From: Pratylenchus scribneri
Lineage: Eukaryota > Nematoda > Chromadorea > Rhabditida > Pratylenchidae
Reading direction: 5' to 3'
DNA: 64,000 bases
Assembly (NCBI GenBank): GCA_030063045.1
Contig: JAQSEB010000025.1
Coordinates: forward strand, 496,001 to 560,000
A program made the translations under genes and the position numbers. Shown here one piece after another: positions 36,620 through 49,396 of this stretch (its first letter is position 1; each line of letters begins with the position of its first letter). The notes under the pieces were generated by a model. It saw only the letters and a list, made by a program, of their open reading frames with translations, did not search any database and had not been told where the DNA came from.

Positions 36620-38593
36620 TTATTAAAAATTTTATTTTTGTAAGAAAGAATATTACAAAAATAATAATTTGTAAAAATAAGAACTTTATATTTTGCATAA
36701 AAATAATCAAATTATTTTTCAATTTATAATTATTTTGAATTATATTTATTTTTTTTCATTTTTACTACCATTAACTAATGGATTAGGAATTTGGACTTTT
36801 AAAAATCATTTTCTGTATCTTTCAACAAAATTGAAAATTTTCATAAAATTTTAAAGTATATTTTTTAATTTTTTGAAATTATCTTTTTGTCCTATTTGAA
36901 ACCATTGTTAATTACATCGGATAGTGTTATTTTGCTCTTTTCAAAGCTATAAGATTTTATTGGAATTATAATTAATTTATTTTTTTAATTATTATCAAAA
37001 TCTTAATTTTTTCCATACCTTTCCAATTCAATCATAAGTATGTAGGAGAAATATCGGCGGGTACAAAAAATTTTTTTTATTAGCGTCATTTTTTTTTATC
37101 CAATCAAAAAAAAAACATTTATATAGAGTATCAATTTTTAAATTTCAATTCATTGTTTTAATACTTAACATTTTTTTTTTTTGAGAAAATATACCTTGGC
37201 ATTAGAGGAATATTCAGCATTATAAAACTCAAATTGTTTGTTTAAGGCCCATTCATTGTCTTCGGCAACAAAGAATCTGCCATCATTAAACGTGTTTTCT
37301 TTTCACAGATGCGTTCATCAACGACGTGTCAATTTTTCTTTGTATCTTATTCTGCACATCCATCGAGAAAAAATGGATTTTTTGCTAAAATTTTTTTAAT
37401 ATGTTAATTTTTAAAAAATTTACCACTGTATTTTTAAAGAACAAATTAGAATTGGAATAGTTTTGTAATGAGAAGTCAATTCAATAGATGGGCATGCTGT
37501 TAAATTGGACGTGTTAGTCAGGAATAATAATTACAAAAAAAATTATTAAATTGAAATAATTGTCAAAAAATATTTAAGAAATTATCATTTTAAAATATTA
37601 ATTATTTAAGATGCATAATAATTTTTTTCTTAATAAAATTTTAATTGATAATCTTTTAAAATTAAATATTTTTAAAGATAAATGTGAAACAATTTTTTAT
37701 TCTTTTACTCTAATATAATTTTAAAAAAAAATTACCAAATTATTTTGGTCTTCATGACTTTATCTATCAGATTCGAAATAAATTCTCATAATGATATGAT
37801 CGAGTCTAAATATGTACTAAAATTTTAATTATATATTAAATAAATAATAATTAACACATAAATACATACATAATTCACGATAAATTTTATCAATAATATT
37901 TTTTCTTTAGAATTGATATATATATATATTATGTTGATATGTATTTGAAAAATTTCTCTTATCCTATTAAAAATTGTAGAACCGGTACCATATCTTGCTC
38001 CATCTTCTTAATTGATACATTTTATATAATTTAATTTCAAAAATTTATGTATTTATTTTAAACATATCTTATATATGGAAATTTATTTTATTTTTAAAAG
38101 TTATTAATTTTTACGTTGTTTTCCCTGCATAATTAAATTATTGCCAATGCTTTTCACTTCTAATTTTGTTATACAATGTTTATATCATCTATTCACCGTA
38201 TATTTTCTTTTTAACATTTTCATTGAATTTCTGCCAAAATAATAATAAAAAAATATCTTAACGAAAATATAGATATCGTAATATTATTTAAATTATGTAA
38301 AATATCTTTAATCAAATTTAAAATAATTATTTTTGTAACATTTCCTTGAAGATGTTAAAATTTTTCGGAGATAATTATTTTGTAATAATGATATAATAAT
38401 GCGATCTTTACAAATTTATTTGTTATCTATCCTCTCTATTTTTATAGAAAAATATTTTTAACACTAATTTCTTTCGAATAATTTTTAAATAAATTTAATC
38501 TAATATTTTAGAATTTATTATTGATTTAAATTTTAATAAACTAAAAATTACTTTTTTTTTTATTTAAAAGTAAATTTAAATATTATTATAAGA
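36620..38593. other. AT-rich spacer between the inverted element copies
   Basis: About 2 kb between the two inverted copies, AT-rich except for an exon-like island at 37190-37380 on the minus strand. Otherwise nothing recognised. Confidence 0.5.
37195..37363 (-). pseudogene. exon-like relic with an apparent frameshift
   Basis: The minus frame 37302-37195 reads FNDGRFFVAEDNEWALNKQF then EFYNAEYSSNAK and ends at a donor GTATATTTT. Upstream, from ATG 37363, another frame reads MDVQNKIQRKIDTSLMNASV and stops within the T-run where the first becomes readable. A one-base length change in that run would connect them. It looks like an exon of a real gene, now broken or mis-sequenced. Family not recognised. 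Confidence 0.4.
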
Positions 38594-39207
38594 AAACCAG
38601 TGGGGCAGAGCCCCACTGGTTTAAGGCATGCTTCCGTTGCGGAAAAAGCGCGGGGCGCTTTATAAGGTACCCCAGTAAGGTTTTTATGGACAATTCGTAA
38701 GGATCGCTCCGCTCGCCCTGTATTTTTCATTTTTTTAAACCGGTTTAAGCTTATATCTCGAAACCGGTTTAAGCTAACGCTCCACGCAATATACCATTGG
38801 ATTCGTCTCATCGAGCTCTACAACTTTGCTTTTTACAGCACAGCTCTATCTCAACGCACAAAAAAGTTACAAACTTATTTCATACTCGCGCACCCAAAGT
38901 AGGAATTTTTGTCCACTCGTTTCGGTATTTAGACTTCTTGTTAGACCCCCTAACCTATATATCATTTTGTAGCTAACACTCCAACTTAGGTACCTCAAAA
39001 GCTCATTTTTTGATTTAGGTCCAAGGAAAAAATTTTTACCGGGACAAACCGGTTTTTAAACCGGTTTCGACCCAAACCCAAACCCCAATCAAAAAACGTA
39101 TAGTTTTCCTGGATGCGCAATGAAAAGTTGCCCCTAGAATGTGCAAGTCCCAAATCGAAAAAATCCCTAGAAAAAGAGCCTTAATTTTTTTTGTGAAAAA
39201 GTCAAAA
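38594..39207 (-). mobile_element. hairpin-ended repeat element, copy 2 (inverted)
   Basis: Reverse-orientation relative of 36026-36619. Both ends match closely, including the three terminal stem-loops (here at 38594-38675) and the CCGGTTTAAAAACCGGTT-type block (39040-39070); the middle third has diverged strongly. The two copies could form a 600-bp-arm cruciform or a hairpin transcript. A 76-codon frame at 39036-39266 is incidental. Confidence 0.8.
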
Positions 39208-42200
39208 CGGATTATATATATATAAATATAATGGCCAATATCACTTGAATTGAATGTTCTACCCAAATTTCTAAATCATATCTCGAAAATGAGCATATTG
39301 TAATTGATAACAATTGTTTATTCCAATATTATTATTTTAAATTGCCAATAATAAAGAAAAAGACAAGTTTTTTTATATCCCGATTTATCAAATTATGAAT
39401 TTTTTCTATTTAAATATGCATATTTCCATTTTATATTTTTTAATTTAAAATAAATAAAAAATTTTTATGTTTATTTAATATTTATTTTAAATTCGTTAAC
39501 TTAAACTAGGTTAAGCTCTAAAATTTTTTATTATAAAATTTTCTAAAATTTTTTATTATAAAATTTTCATTTTTTAAATCAATTAAGTTATGATTTTTCT
39601 ATTGAATTTATTCATTAATTGCCAATTTTATTAAAAATTATATTTATTTTTCGATACCTATGATAAAATTTTTCTTTTGTCATAAAAATGGGTTTATGCC
39701 AAATGAATTACCTGCATTGTGATTTTTTATATATTTTATTCGATTTTAGAAATAAATTTTTATGATCTTTTTTTAATTAATATCATAATATATATATATG
39801 AAGTTATTATTACATTTTTCTAAAAAAAATATATTTTTTATTATTTTTATTAATATATTGATTATTCCCTCAAAATGGACAACCAACCGACTGTAATTTC
39901 TAAATGTTTATAAAATAACATTATAATTTTTTTGAAAATCTAATTTTAGATTTTTAAAATTTATAAATGTAATTTCTTGTATCTTGACATTACTAATGGA
40001 ACAGGAGCAATACGAATCATTATATTCAACATATAAATTTTTTATACTATATCGCACAATTTACATATTTATTTATTTTAAGATTTGTTTTTAACTTTTA
40101 ATAATTTAATTAATTATTATAAATGTCTTGATTATGTAAACAAAATATTCTATCTTATTGTTTTTTGTAAGCCACACATTATAATTGTTATTTTAGGAAA
40201 TTTTAGTTCATTTTAATCAAAAAAAAATATTTTTAATTCACTATTTTTATAATAACAAATTAAAATCAGTGTTTCAATTGATATTTTTATAAATTTTTTG
40301 CTAATATTAAATTCTATTATTGGCGTAAAATTTGCAGATTTATTATTCTGCTTATTTAATTTTGAATCTTGATTATTAAAAAATTTTTTCAAGAAATGAA
40401 ACGAATTAATTATTATCAAAATTCCAGTAGAACATAAAATGAGAATCCTTTTCCTTAATTTGAAGAGAACATTAGCTTCTTGTTAATAGATTATATTGCC
40501 ATCCATATCCTTCAAAGTGATTTTTAGCGAGTTTAGTATGCGTTTTTTTTAACAATTTTAAATTATTTTCTTTCTATGAATTGGGAATTCATTTGAATTT
40601 CTTCATATTTTTAATAACAAATCCATAACTATTAGAAGGGATTTGAATAAATTTTTGAGTTATTTCTATTATAAAATAGATATTTTATTAGGCTTATTCA
40701 AAAAATTTTTCTTTTTTCCCGATAAAATCTGTAAATTTTAACGACTCGTAAATAATTTTTATTCTTATTTTAAAATATGTAAATATCTGTGTTATGCAAG
40801 TAAAATTTTTTTTAAATAAAATTTATGAAGTTCGGTGAAAATAGGTTTTCAAAATATTACAAGCAAAAGGCAATGTGAATTATATTGTTTAATAATTAAA
40901 TATTGAAATTTTTTTTAAAAAATTTAATCCGAAAATTAATTAATTTTTTTTTTTTGAAAAAATTACATAATCAGAATTTTAAAATAATAATTATAATTGA
41001 AATTTTTATTTTAATATTAGAAAATTTTTTCGAATATAATAAATTATATGTAATTTCATTGAATTTTATTATTAATATAATATTCAAATTCAGCCTTCCC
41101 ATTCCCACCCTTATTTAATCGAATCGCCATTGTGTGCAAATCACAATCCTTTCACCGTGACCTTGATAACTTGTGGAAGCTGATCCCGTCCAACTTGATC
41201 CATTGGTTTATTATTGATTTGATTATGTTTCTATCCTATTTAAAATATCCATATTTATTTTTTTTTATATTTTTATGTTTATTTATTCGAATATCAATTT
41301 TATTTAATATTTATATCGGCTACATTATACAGGAAATTTTATTGATCATTCCCTTATATCTATGAAAGCTTATTTTATTTACAGTCATAATATAGGCAAT
41401 TGTATATAAAAGAAAAATTCATTTCTATTTAATCAATGGTTATTTAATTTTTTCAATTATATTTCATCGATATAAATGATATAATTTTCGTTTTAAAATA
41501 TTTAATTATATTTTCTTTTTTAATTTTTTTTTTGACTTCTTCGGAATAAATTCAAATTGATTTTTGTATCTTTCTGTTCTTGAATATAATTAAAATCATA
41601 AAAAAATTCTGAATGAAGGTACATTGAATATATAAATTATATTTAATTTATGAATTTTTTACTTAATACATATAAATTGTAAAAATTATATTAAAGGAAT
41701 AAATTTTATTTGTTAAAAATAATATGTATTTAATAAGATTTTATTGTTTTTACTTGAAATCCAAATTTTCATTCATTTTGCCTTTATTATTTAAGTAAAT
41801 TCCTATTGTTTTTACACTACTTTTTTATTATATTTATTTTTTTAAAATAATCCCGGAATTTTAAAATATTTATTTTATATTTTCATCTAAATATATCAAT
41901 AAAATTAAATTTTTCTCCGATTTGATAATCAATTATTTATTTAATTCAAATTTATTTTAAATTTATTATTATTATTTTTAATATATTTAATTTTTTTTTG
42001 GAACAACATCTTTTACGGAAAAGATAATTTCCATCTATCGAATTTCGCCACAAGCACATCCGCATTTGTCTACTCGAAGTTTGACAATTGGTTTTGTTTA
42101 TAAAATCACTTAATATAAATTTTATTTTATTATCTTAAAATTAATGTCGTCGATAATGATTTGATTGTGATTAATGAGAATTAATTAGTATTTCCCAAAT

Positions 42201-45200
42201 AAGATTTGCCCTCGATTTCGAGCGATTTTACAAAATTCGCAATTGGGATTTGCATTTTTTATCAACATTTTTCCTTCATTAAAATAATAATAACTATGAT
42301 TACAATATGGTTTATTTTTAGTTTAAGGTCTATTTCGGACCATGATAACATGAATGGATAATCATTTAATATATATTCAAATATAATTTGAAATTTTCAT
42401 AAATGTTATTATTTGATTTATTTTTATTTTGTATTAAGATTTTTATTTGGTATTTTTTACCGTTGAACATTTACAATTAAATTCTTATTAAATTAAAAAT
42501 TTTAAGTTTATATTTTAATAATAAATTATAAAAACTATAATTATTGTTGAAATTTATTTTTATTTATATGATTTTACTTATCTTTTCCTCTTATTCCAAC
42601 TAAAAAATCTATACAAAATCAATTTAAAAATTTATTTATTTTATCTTTGATCATTTCTATCCTATATTAATTTCCATTTTTAGCAATTGCATAAACTTTA
42701 TTTATTTTTATTTATAACACACAAATGGAGGCAACCATTTACATTTGATTATAGAATTTTTGTTTTATTTACACCAGGCAACGTGGAAATTAGAATAAAG
42801 AATATATAATTTATTTAGTATAGCATTATCGCAATTTTTTTCTTAAATATATCAATTATAAATTATAAAAATTGAATATTTTAGATTATTTTTATTTTTT
42901 AAATTTCTAATTTGCGATCGTTAATAATGAATTTCGAACTGACAGAAGTATCTTATAAACTCTGAAATGATCAGACAATTTAAAATATATGTCAAAACTT
43001 TATTATTTGCAAAAAAATATTTATTTTTATATAATTTATTTCATATTCCAACACATATCATTATAATACAGTAAATCAATCAACGGCATAAATATTAATT
43101 TATTGATATCATGTAATTTATATTTTAAAATAAAATTCTTTTAAATTCTTCATTAATTTTATTTTTGAAAACCCTAGAAATTTAAAAATAGATATGGGTA
43201 AATTTATTTTGTTAAGGAAATTTCATGCGCGAATTAAGTAAAATTTTTTTTATTTAATCATATCAAATCTTTTATCATATTTATTATTAGCAATTTAATA
43301 AATAGCTTAAATTGTAAATTTGAATTGCAAAATATATAAAAATATTATTTTTTTAATATGAATATGAAACATATTAAATGCTTTATCTTTTTCAAAAATT
43401 AAATTAAAATAATTTTGCTAATTTATATAAAAATTTATTGGCCTAAAAATAGGTCTTATTTTTTATAATTATTCAGTTAAATACTAAATTTAATAATTTC
43501 TTAAATAATCTACAATTCCCGATGAAATTGTTTTCCAATGATGATTAAAGTTGTTGAAAATTTTCATTAATTTTTAAATATGGTGAAGCTAATTGATTTA
43601 TTTTTATGATAAAATATTTAAAAAAATTTAAAAATTTTTTCATATATTTTTTTATCTAATAATAACAATTATCATTTTTATGTAATTTTAATTAAAATTC
43701 TCACATTTATATCATCATTAAAAATATTCAAAATTATTTATTATTCCGTTTTATAATTCACGTTGATGGATAGGCCATGAATAAAAAAGGAATTTTAATA
43801 ATATCTCTCTAATGAAATTATATCTAAAAATTTGTCATATTTTATATTTATTTCTGTTAATTTTTCCAAAATTTCGATCTGGTTCACGATAAAGGCTCGG
43901 GCGTATGCGGCGTTAGAAGGCACTGAAATTAACTATTTTACTAAATATATTTTTTTGAATATGAGCAAATATCAATAAGAGATAATAATTATTAAAATAT
44001 TCAGATGAATTATTTCTTTTTGATAATATAAAATTATTTTTATAATTATAAGGTCTATTTAACTATGATAGCTTCTATATATAATCGTTTATTTTTATAT
44101 ATATATTTTTTTTTTCGGAATTTATTTAATTTTAAATTAAAATGTTTATTTATTTATCTTTCACATATTTGTTAATATTTATTCTTTTTGATCTGCTTTT
44201 TTTGCAAAAAATTTTATATATATTCAAATGTTTTAAGCATGTTACTTTAAATTTTCAGATAAACAAATTAATTAGTCTTTCAGTCAGCAAATGGATGAAA
44301 ATCGTGAAAAATTTTTAGTCATTAAATCCACAAATAAAATGTTGAATTCGATTATTAATTATTTTGATTTTTAATTATTTTTTTTATTTCCTATTATATT
44401 TCGTCAATATTATCGTTTTTAATGATTATATAATTAGATCAATATAAATAATATATAACACCATCGAGCAATCTAGAATATTATCACATGTCCAAAAAAT
44501 GGGATGTAATTAGACATTAAAAGATTATAAACGATAAATTATTGTGATGTATTGAATAAATTTATGAAAAATCTCTTCTTATTCTTTTATGTTTTTATTG
44601 TCATCTATTATAGAAAAATTTTTTGAACAAAATATAAAAATTATATATTTCATACCACGTATCGACATTTTCATTTAATCATTTTTTAAATTAACATCTT
44701 CACAAGTACATCTAAGTCAAAGATTAATTAACTGATGAAAAATAATTTTTGGAATTCTTTTCCGAACTTGGTTGGTAGGGCTTTATTATTATTTAATTAT
44801 TTTAATTTTTATATATTTTATTTAATTATTTCATTTATTTTCTCTAGAAATCAAAATTCATAAAAATTTTATTAATAAATAAAGATATAAAAATTTTCAT
44901 TTTCTATATCATAGTTAATTAATTATTTTTTTATGATCTGAATGCCCCTTATTTGTTTTAAAAAATAATATTCTTTAACATTACATTTTCTTTATTTCAT
45001 TAATTATAATTTACAAAAACCCACCTCTTCATAATTATTAATTTCATTAAATTTTTTCATAAAAATGCATAATAATCTTATTTATTTTATTTATTGATTA
45101 CTCAGAGTTTTATGAGTTAATCATGCATTGCAATTAATTTAGCTAAAACATCTTCCAGGTTTCATATTTCTTTCTTCATATTACTTTTTTAATCGTTATT

Positions 45201-47092
45201 CTATACCATTTTAATCGATATTTTATTTAAATATTTATAATTATTTATTAATAATTTCTTGATTTATTATATTTTTTGGAAATATTAATTAAATCAAAAT
45301 TTTTTAATTATCATTTTATTATTATTAGTGAAATTCAATTGCTTTTTAAACAACCAATACATATAATCCAATAAGGTATACGTGTACCACTATAAGAATT
45401 AACCAGATAAAGCAGAACTGTTTTGTTTTTAAAGAAAGAAATTTTTAAGAGTCTATAATAAAAATGGGCATTTAGTTCTTTGTTTTATTTGCACATCTAT
45501 GATTATATTTTTTTATAAAATATTAAATAAAAATAATATGAAACAATAGTTTTATTTAAATATATATTTCTATTATAGAAAGACTATAGATAATTTAATT
45601 TGGAGAGAAATATAAATTACAATTAAAGAATTGCTTGTTAGAAATCATTTAAAAAATTTATTTATATAAATTGAAAAAAAAAATTTAAAAGGCCTAATAT
45701 TAAATAAATAATTAATAATAAATTAATTGTTACAACATTTATTTAATTTTATTCAATAAAGTTAAAATATATTTCATTTAGAAATTATTAGTGAAAAAAT
45801 AATTTCAAAAGAAATATCATATTATTATATATTTTTTAAAATTATTTTTTTTTATTCAATTGCAAAAAAAGTATATAATGAGATTTTTATAGTTTTTTTT
45901 ATTAATAAATTTATTTAACAATATTTTATTAGATAGCATTTATTATTCATGCAAATTATCTCGCTTTTTTAATAAATTTGCTTTTTTTTTGTATGGTAGG
46001 GAACATAAGTTATTCATCTATACTATGTAGTTATTCAAATTTTTAAAATAAAGAAAAATTTTAAAAAATATGTATTATTAAACATTTTCAATATTTAAGC
46101 TCTTTAAATAAGTTTAATATAATAGATCACTACTATAATTTGTTCTAATAGGATATTTTAAAGAAGTATTCCTTTTAACCTTCATAGAAATATGACCTAA
46201 GGAAAAAAATTCCGATTAAAAAATATATTGATACTTTTCTTAAAATTTAAAACCGCATCTAACAAATAGGCCAGAATCATTTTATTTAAATAGATTTTAC
46301 AATATATCGAGGTTTTATCAACAATTAAAAAATTTTGGATTGCAAATAATGGATTATTTCGACACATATATTTTTTTTTATGTTGTCATTAGAATAAGTA
46401 CATTATATGGTGATTTTTTCATCATAATTTTCAGGCTTATTGTTAAAAATACGATTAAATCTATGTTTATCGTGAAAGGTCATAGAGAATATAATATAAT
46501 GCATGTCGTAATTCTTTGTCGTTATATTAACATTTGAATTGAATTTGTCTCTATTCTCATTAAAATTTAATAAATTATAAAATTGATATAAAAATTAATT
46601 AAAATACTTTTAAATTTATATATAAAGTTAGTAAATAAAATTTTAATAAGTTTTTTTATTCAGTAAAAGGAATTTTTATCTTATGATAAATTATATAAAA
46701 AATTATCTTGAAATATCGTAATTTTATTAAAGAAACCATATTCAAATTTAGGTAGCTATTTTCTACATTGGTAAATTTTTCTTTAATTTGTTCAATTATA
46801 TAACTCTATTAAATATGATACCAATAATATTTTAATTATTTTTATAGATTTTTTCAAAATAATAAGATAAAATATTTTAATTTTATATGTAATATTCCAT
46901 TTAGCTATTGCTTACAATTTTATTATTATTAATATAAAATAATTAATTTAACATTTTTCGCATATAAATTTTTTATAATTATATAATAATTTTCTATTAA
47001 TTAAAAATTTTATTTAAATTTAAAAATTTATTATATTATTCTCCAATATAAACATATAAATTATTATTCAATACCAAATTTTTCGAGCAAAA
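39208..47092. other. very AT-rich, gene-poor region (part 3)
   Basis: A/T tracts with islands near 41090-41215, 41999-42103, 42190-42260, 43860-43925, 45355-45420 and 46180. The 42-kb island is open on the plus strand as IFYGKDNFHLSNFATSTSAF and so on for about 34 codons. The 43.9-kb island lies in a plus frame of about 57 codons (..WFTIKARAYAALEGTEINYF..). The 41.1-kb island is open on both strands. A 26-bp tandem duplication (CTAAAATTTTTTATTATAAA) lies at about 39512-39566. Confidence 0.5.
41999..42103 (+). CDS. candidate exon
   Basis: Thirty-four codons open to TAA 42101-42103, with balanced composition in an otherwise A/T sequence. The content is hydrophilic and aromatic-rich (GKDNFHLSNFATSTS, VYSKFDN). 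No clear acceptor at its left edge (a T-run precedes) and no family recognised. Confidence 0.25.
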   Translation, partial: WNNIFYGKDNFHLSNFATSTSAFVYSKFDNWFCL

Positions 47093-47185
47093 ATGCCGAA
47101 AGTTTCTGAAATCGTCTTCCACCTCTTCACGTCTATGGTGAACAATTACTCTGCACAGATGAGATTTAATTTTTATTTCTATTGA
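47093..47185 (+). CDS. candidate short ORF / exon
   Basis: ATG at 47093 opens MPKVSEIVFHLFTSMVNNYS and continues to TGA at 47183. A donor-like GTGAAC lies inside. It is one of the clearer balanced-composition islands. Too short to assign. Confidence 0.25.
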   Translation: MPKVSEIVFHLFTSMVNNYSAQMRFNFYFY

Positions 47186-48022
47186 ATAAGATATTTCAGC
47201 AATAAATATTGAATGAGATTACTATTTCTTTATTTTGTTATATTTAAAATTTTTGTCTTAATCAATTCATCAAAAACAAATTTAATTAAAAATAATTCTT
47301 CCAAAATTTTTCCTATTAAAATTCTTTCGTTTTTTATTAACTAATATTTAAATATTAATTTTCCTTTATAATAGTGATTTATTTTGTTCATCCCAATGTT
47401 TTTAAGTAGTTTTTATTTTGGTTTTTAGCATATTTTAATTAGTTTTAAATTGTTCCATCTTTTAATCTTTGCTAAATCAGATTAGCAAATCATTTTAAGA
47501 TAACATTTATAATCAAAAAATTTCATAATTAAATATTTCAAAATATTTTAAATGAAATTTCAATTCTTTAAAAAATTTAGAAATAATTAAATTTCTCTTC
47601 TTATTTTGTATATTATTTTCGTTAAATTATAAAAATGGCTGCATTATTAATTTTTGTCAAGAATATGTATAAATTTAAATAATTATTATATTTCTTCACT
47701 CTTTATTATTTTTTGTATTCTTGTAAGTTGACGAAAAATATAATCATTGAAGTCCAATTAAAATATTAAATATTGTGCTTTTATATTCTTAGATCATATA
47801 TTTTATCAATAAATAAAATTTTAACTCTTCTATTTAATTATCAATTTTATTTTTCAGTATATTTAATATAAAACTAAAAAAAAATGAATTTTTTTTTAAT
47901 TTTTTTTAGTATGATTCGGAATTAAATAATTAATTTTAATAATAAATATTATAAAATAATTATATTTTATTTTAATTCATTTAAGTTTTTCATACAAAAT
48001 AAATTTATCTTCTATTATATAA

Positions 48023-48244
48023 ATGAAAGTATTTTTCAAATTATTTAATATTATATTTGCTATCAAACAAGTCAAAACTTTATTTTCTTTGGAGAATATG
48101 GAGGAAATTTCTATATTTCACGAAGAAATTATTTCCAGGATCGATAATTTTATCCGCCATTTAATTTATTTCAACCACAAAATAACACGAATTTTTCTGT
48201 TGTTAATTTCTTTTGATGAGTTGTTATTGATTTGGGAATTTTAG
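48023..48244 (+). CDS. candidate small ORF (73 aa)
   Basis: ATG 48023 to TAG 48242. The N-terminus, MKVFFKLFNIIFA, is weakly signal-like; the middle (LENMEEISIFHEEIISRIDN) has balanced composition and amphipathic helical character; the end is hydrophobic. Unusually long for a region this AT-rich. No family recognised, and it could be one exon of a spliced gene. Confidence 0.3.
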   Translation: MKVFFKLFNIIFAIKQVKTLFSLENMEEISIFHEEIISRIDNFIRHLIYFNHKITRIFLLLISFDELLLIWEF

Positions 48245-49132
48245 AAGACTAATTGAATCTCCCGAAATTAGCCACGAATTCGTAAAAATATATTTGTGAA
48301 AAATTTTATTTGTTTTAAATTTTTTAGTTTTTTTATAAATGTCCCAATTATAGGTGGCATTCTTGATATTGATTGACTTAGCCTGCCAGAAATTATTTTC
48401 GTTAATTTCACATTCTGATATATTTTCCTGCTTAATTAATTTTTTTATGAATATTTCTTTTTAGTTATTCTAGAATTTAATTATTATATATTTATTATTA
48501 TAACTTAATGAATTTTGAAATTATTTTATTTTTTGATAACTTTTCTAAAATAATTGAATAAATTTTTATTTTAGAAAGGGTTATTAAATTTCTATCTTTT
48601 TATTAAAAATTTAAAAAGAATATTTAATTTTTCTTTCTTTAGTTTTTCCATTTAAATATGTTTAATTTTTTAAATTATTTCCTTTCGCAAAATTGATTAT
48701 TTTTTAAATCTATCTCATTATTTTTTTCTCGATTAATTTAAGTATAAAATTATCCTGCAATAAGTGAAATTTTTTTATGGTCAATTTTTCACTAAATACT
48801 TTTATAAGTCACTTATTCTGAGCGGCTCTGCGCTCGGCTTCTTCTGAAGCTCTCTATTTCAAAATATCTTAGGTGATTTTGAATTAAATGGTTCTTTTAA
48901 TTTGCATTTAGCGGCATTGCCTCCCAAAGTAAATTTTTTTTAAAATTTAATATCTTAATTTTTAAATAATATTTTTATATTGAAATAATATTTAAAAACA
49001 TATGTATTTCTTACATTTTCTCATCCAAAAAATTAAATATATTTACTGATTTTTATAATATAAATGGATAATTTTTTTGTGATCAAAACATTTAATTATT
49101 TTTAATTTAAATTTCTCATTGTGTATTCATAA
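48245..49132. other. AT-rich, no gene seen
   Basis: A/T tracts; a small GC-containing patch at 48825-48860 (GAGCGGCTCTGCGCTCGGC) has weak inverted symmetry. Nothing else recognised. Confidence 0.4.
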
Positions 49133-49396
49133 ATGCTTGTAGCGTATGAATTTGGTTTTTTCATTATACTTAAGATAATTTACCATGCATTGTTTTCGAT
49201 TATTAATCTTAGAATTTTGTTATTTTATTATTATTTAAGCCCAGATTGGAAATTGGTGGTCGACGGTAGAATGATGTTTTTTTTAATAGAATACATTGAT
49301 AGAATTTTTCATGTTTCTATAAATAATGTGGTAAAACGTAAAATATACGAAATTGTTGCACAAAACGTGGAAATTGAAGAGGGTCAAAGGAAATAG
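49133..49396 (+). CDS. candidate small ORF (87 aa)
   Basis: ATG 49133 to TAG 49394. The first 40 residues are hydrophobic and AT-driven. From about residue 37 the frame is less AT-rich: SPDWKLVVDGRMMFFLIEYI, then NNVVKRKIYEIVAQNVEIEE. That half, starting near 49240, is the likelier coding part, perhaps an exon behind a cryptic acceptor (TTTAAG). No family recognised. Confidence 0.35.
   Translation: MLVAYEFGFFIILKIIYHALFSIINLRILLFYYYLSPDWKLVVDGRMMFFLIEYIDRIFHVSINNVVKRKIYEIVAQNVEIEEGQRK

Noticed and set aside
40213..41118. Open frames rich in Ile, Lys, Phe and Asn
   Set aside because: Composition is that of random A/T sequence with no balanced codons.
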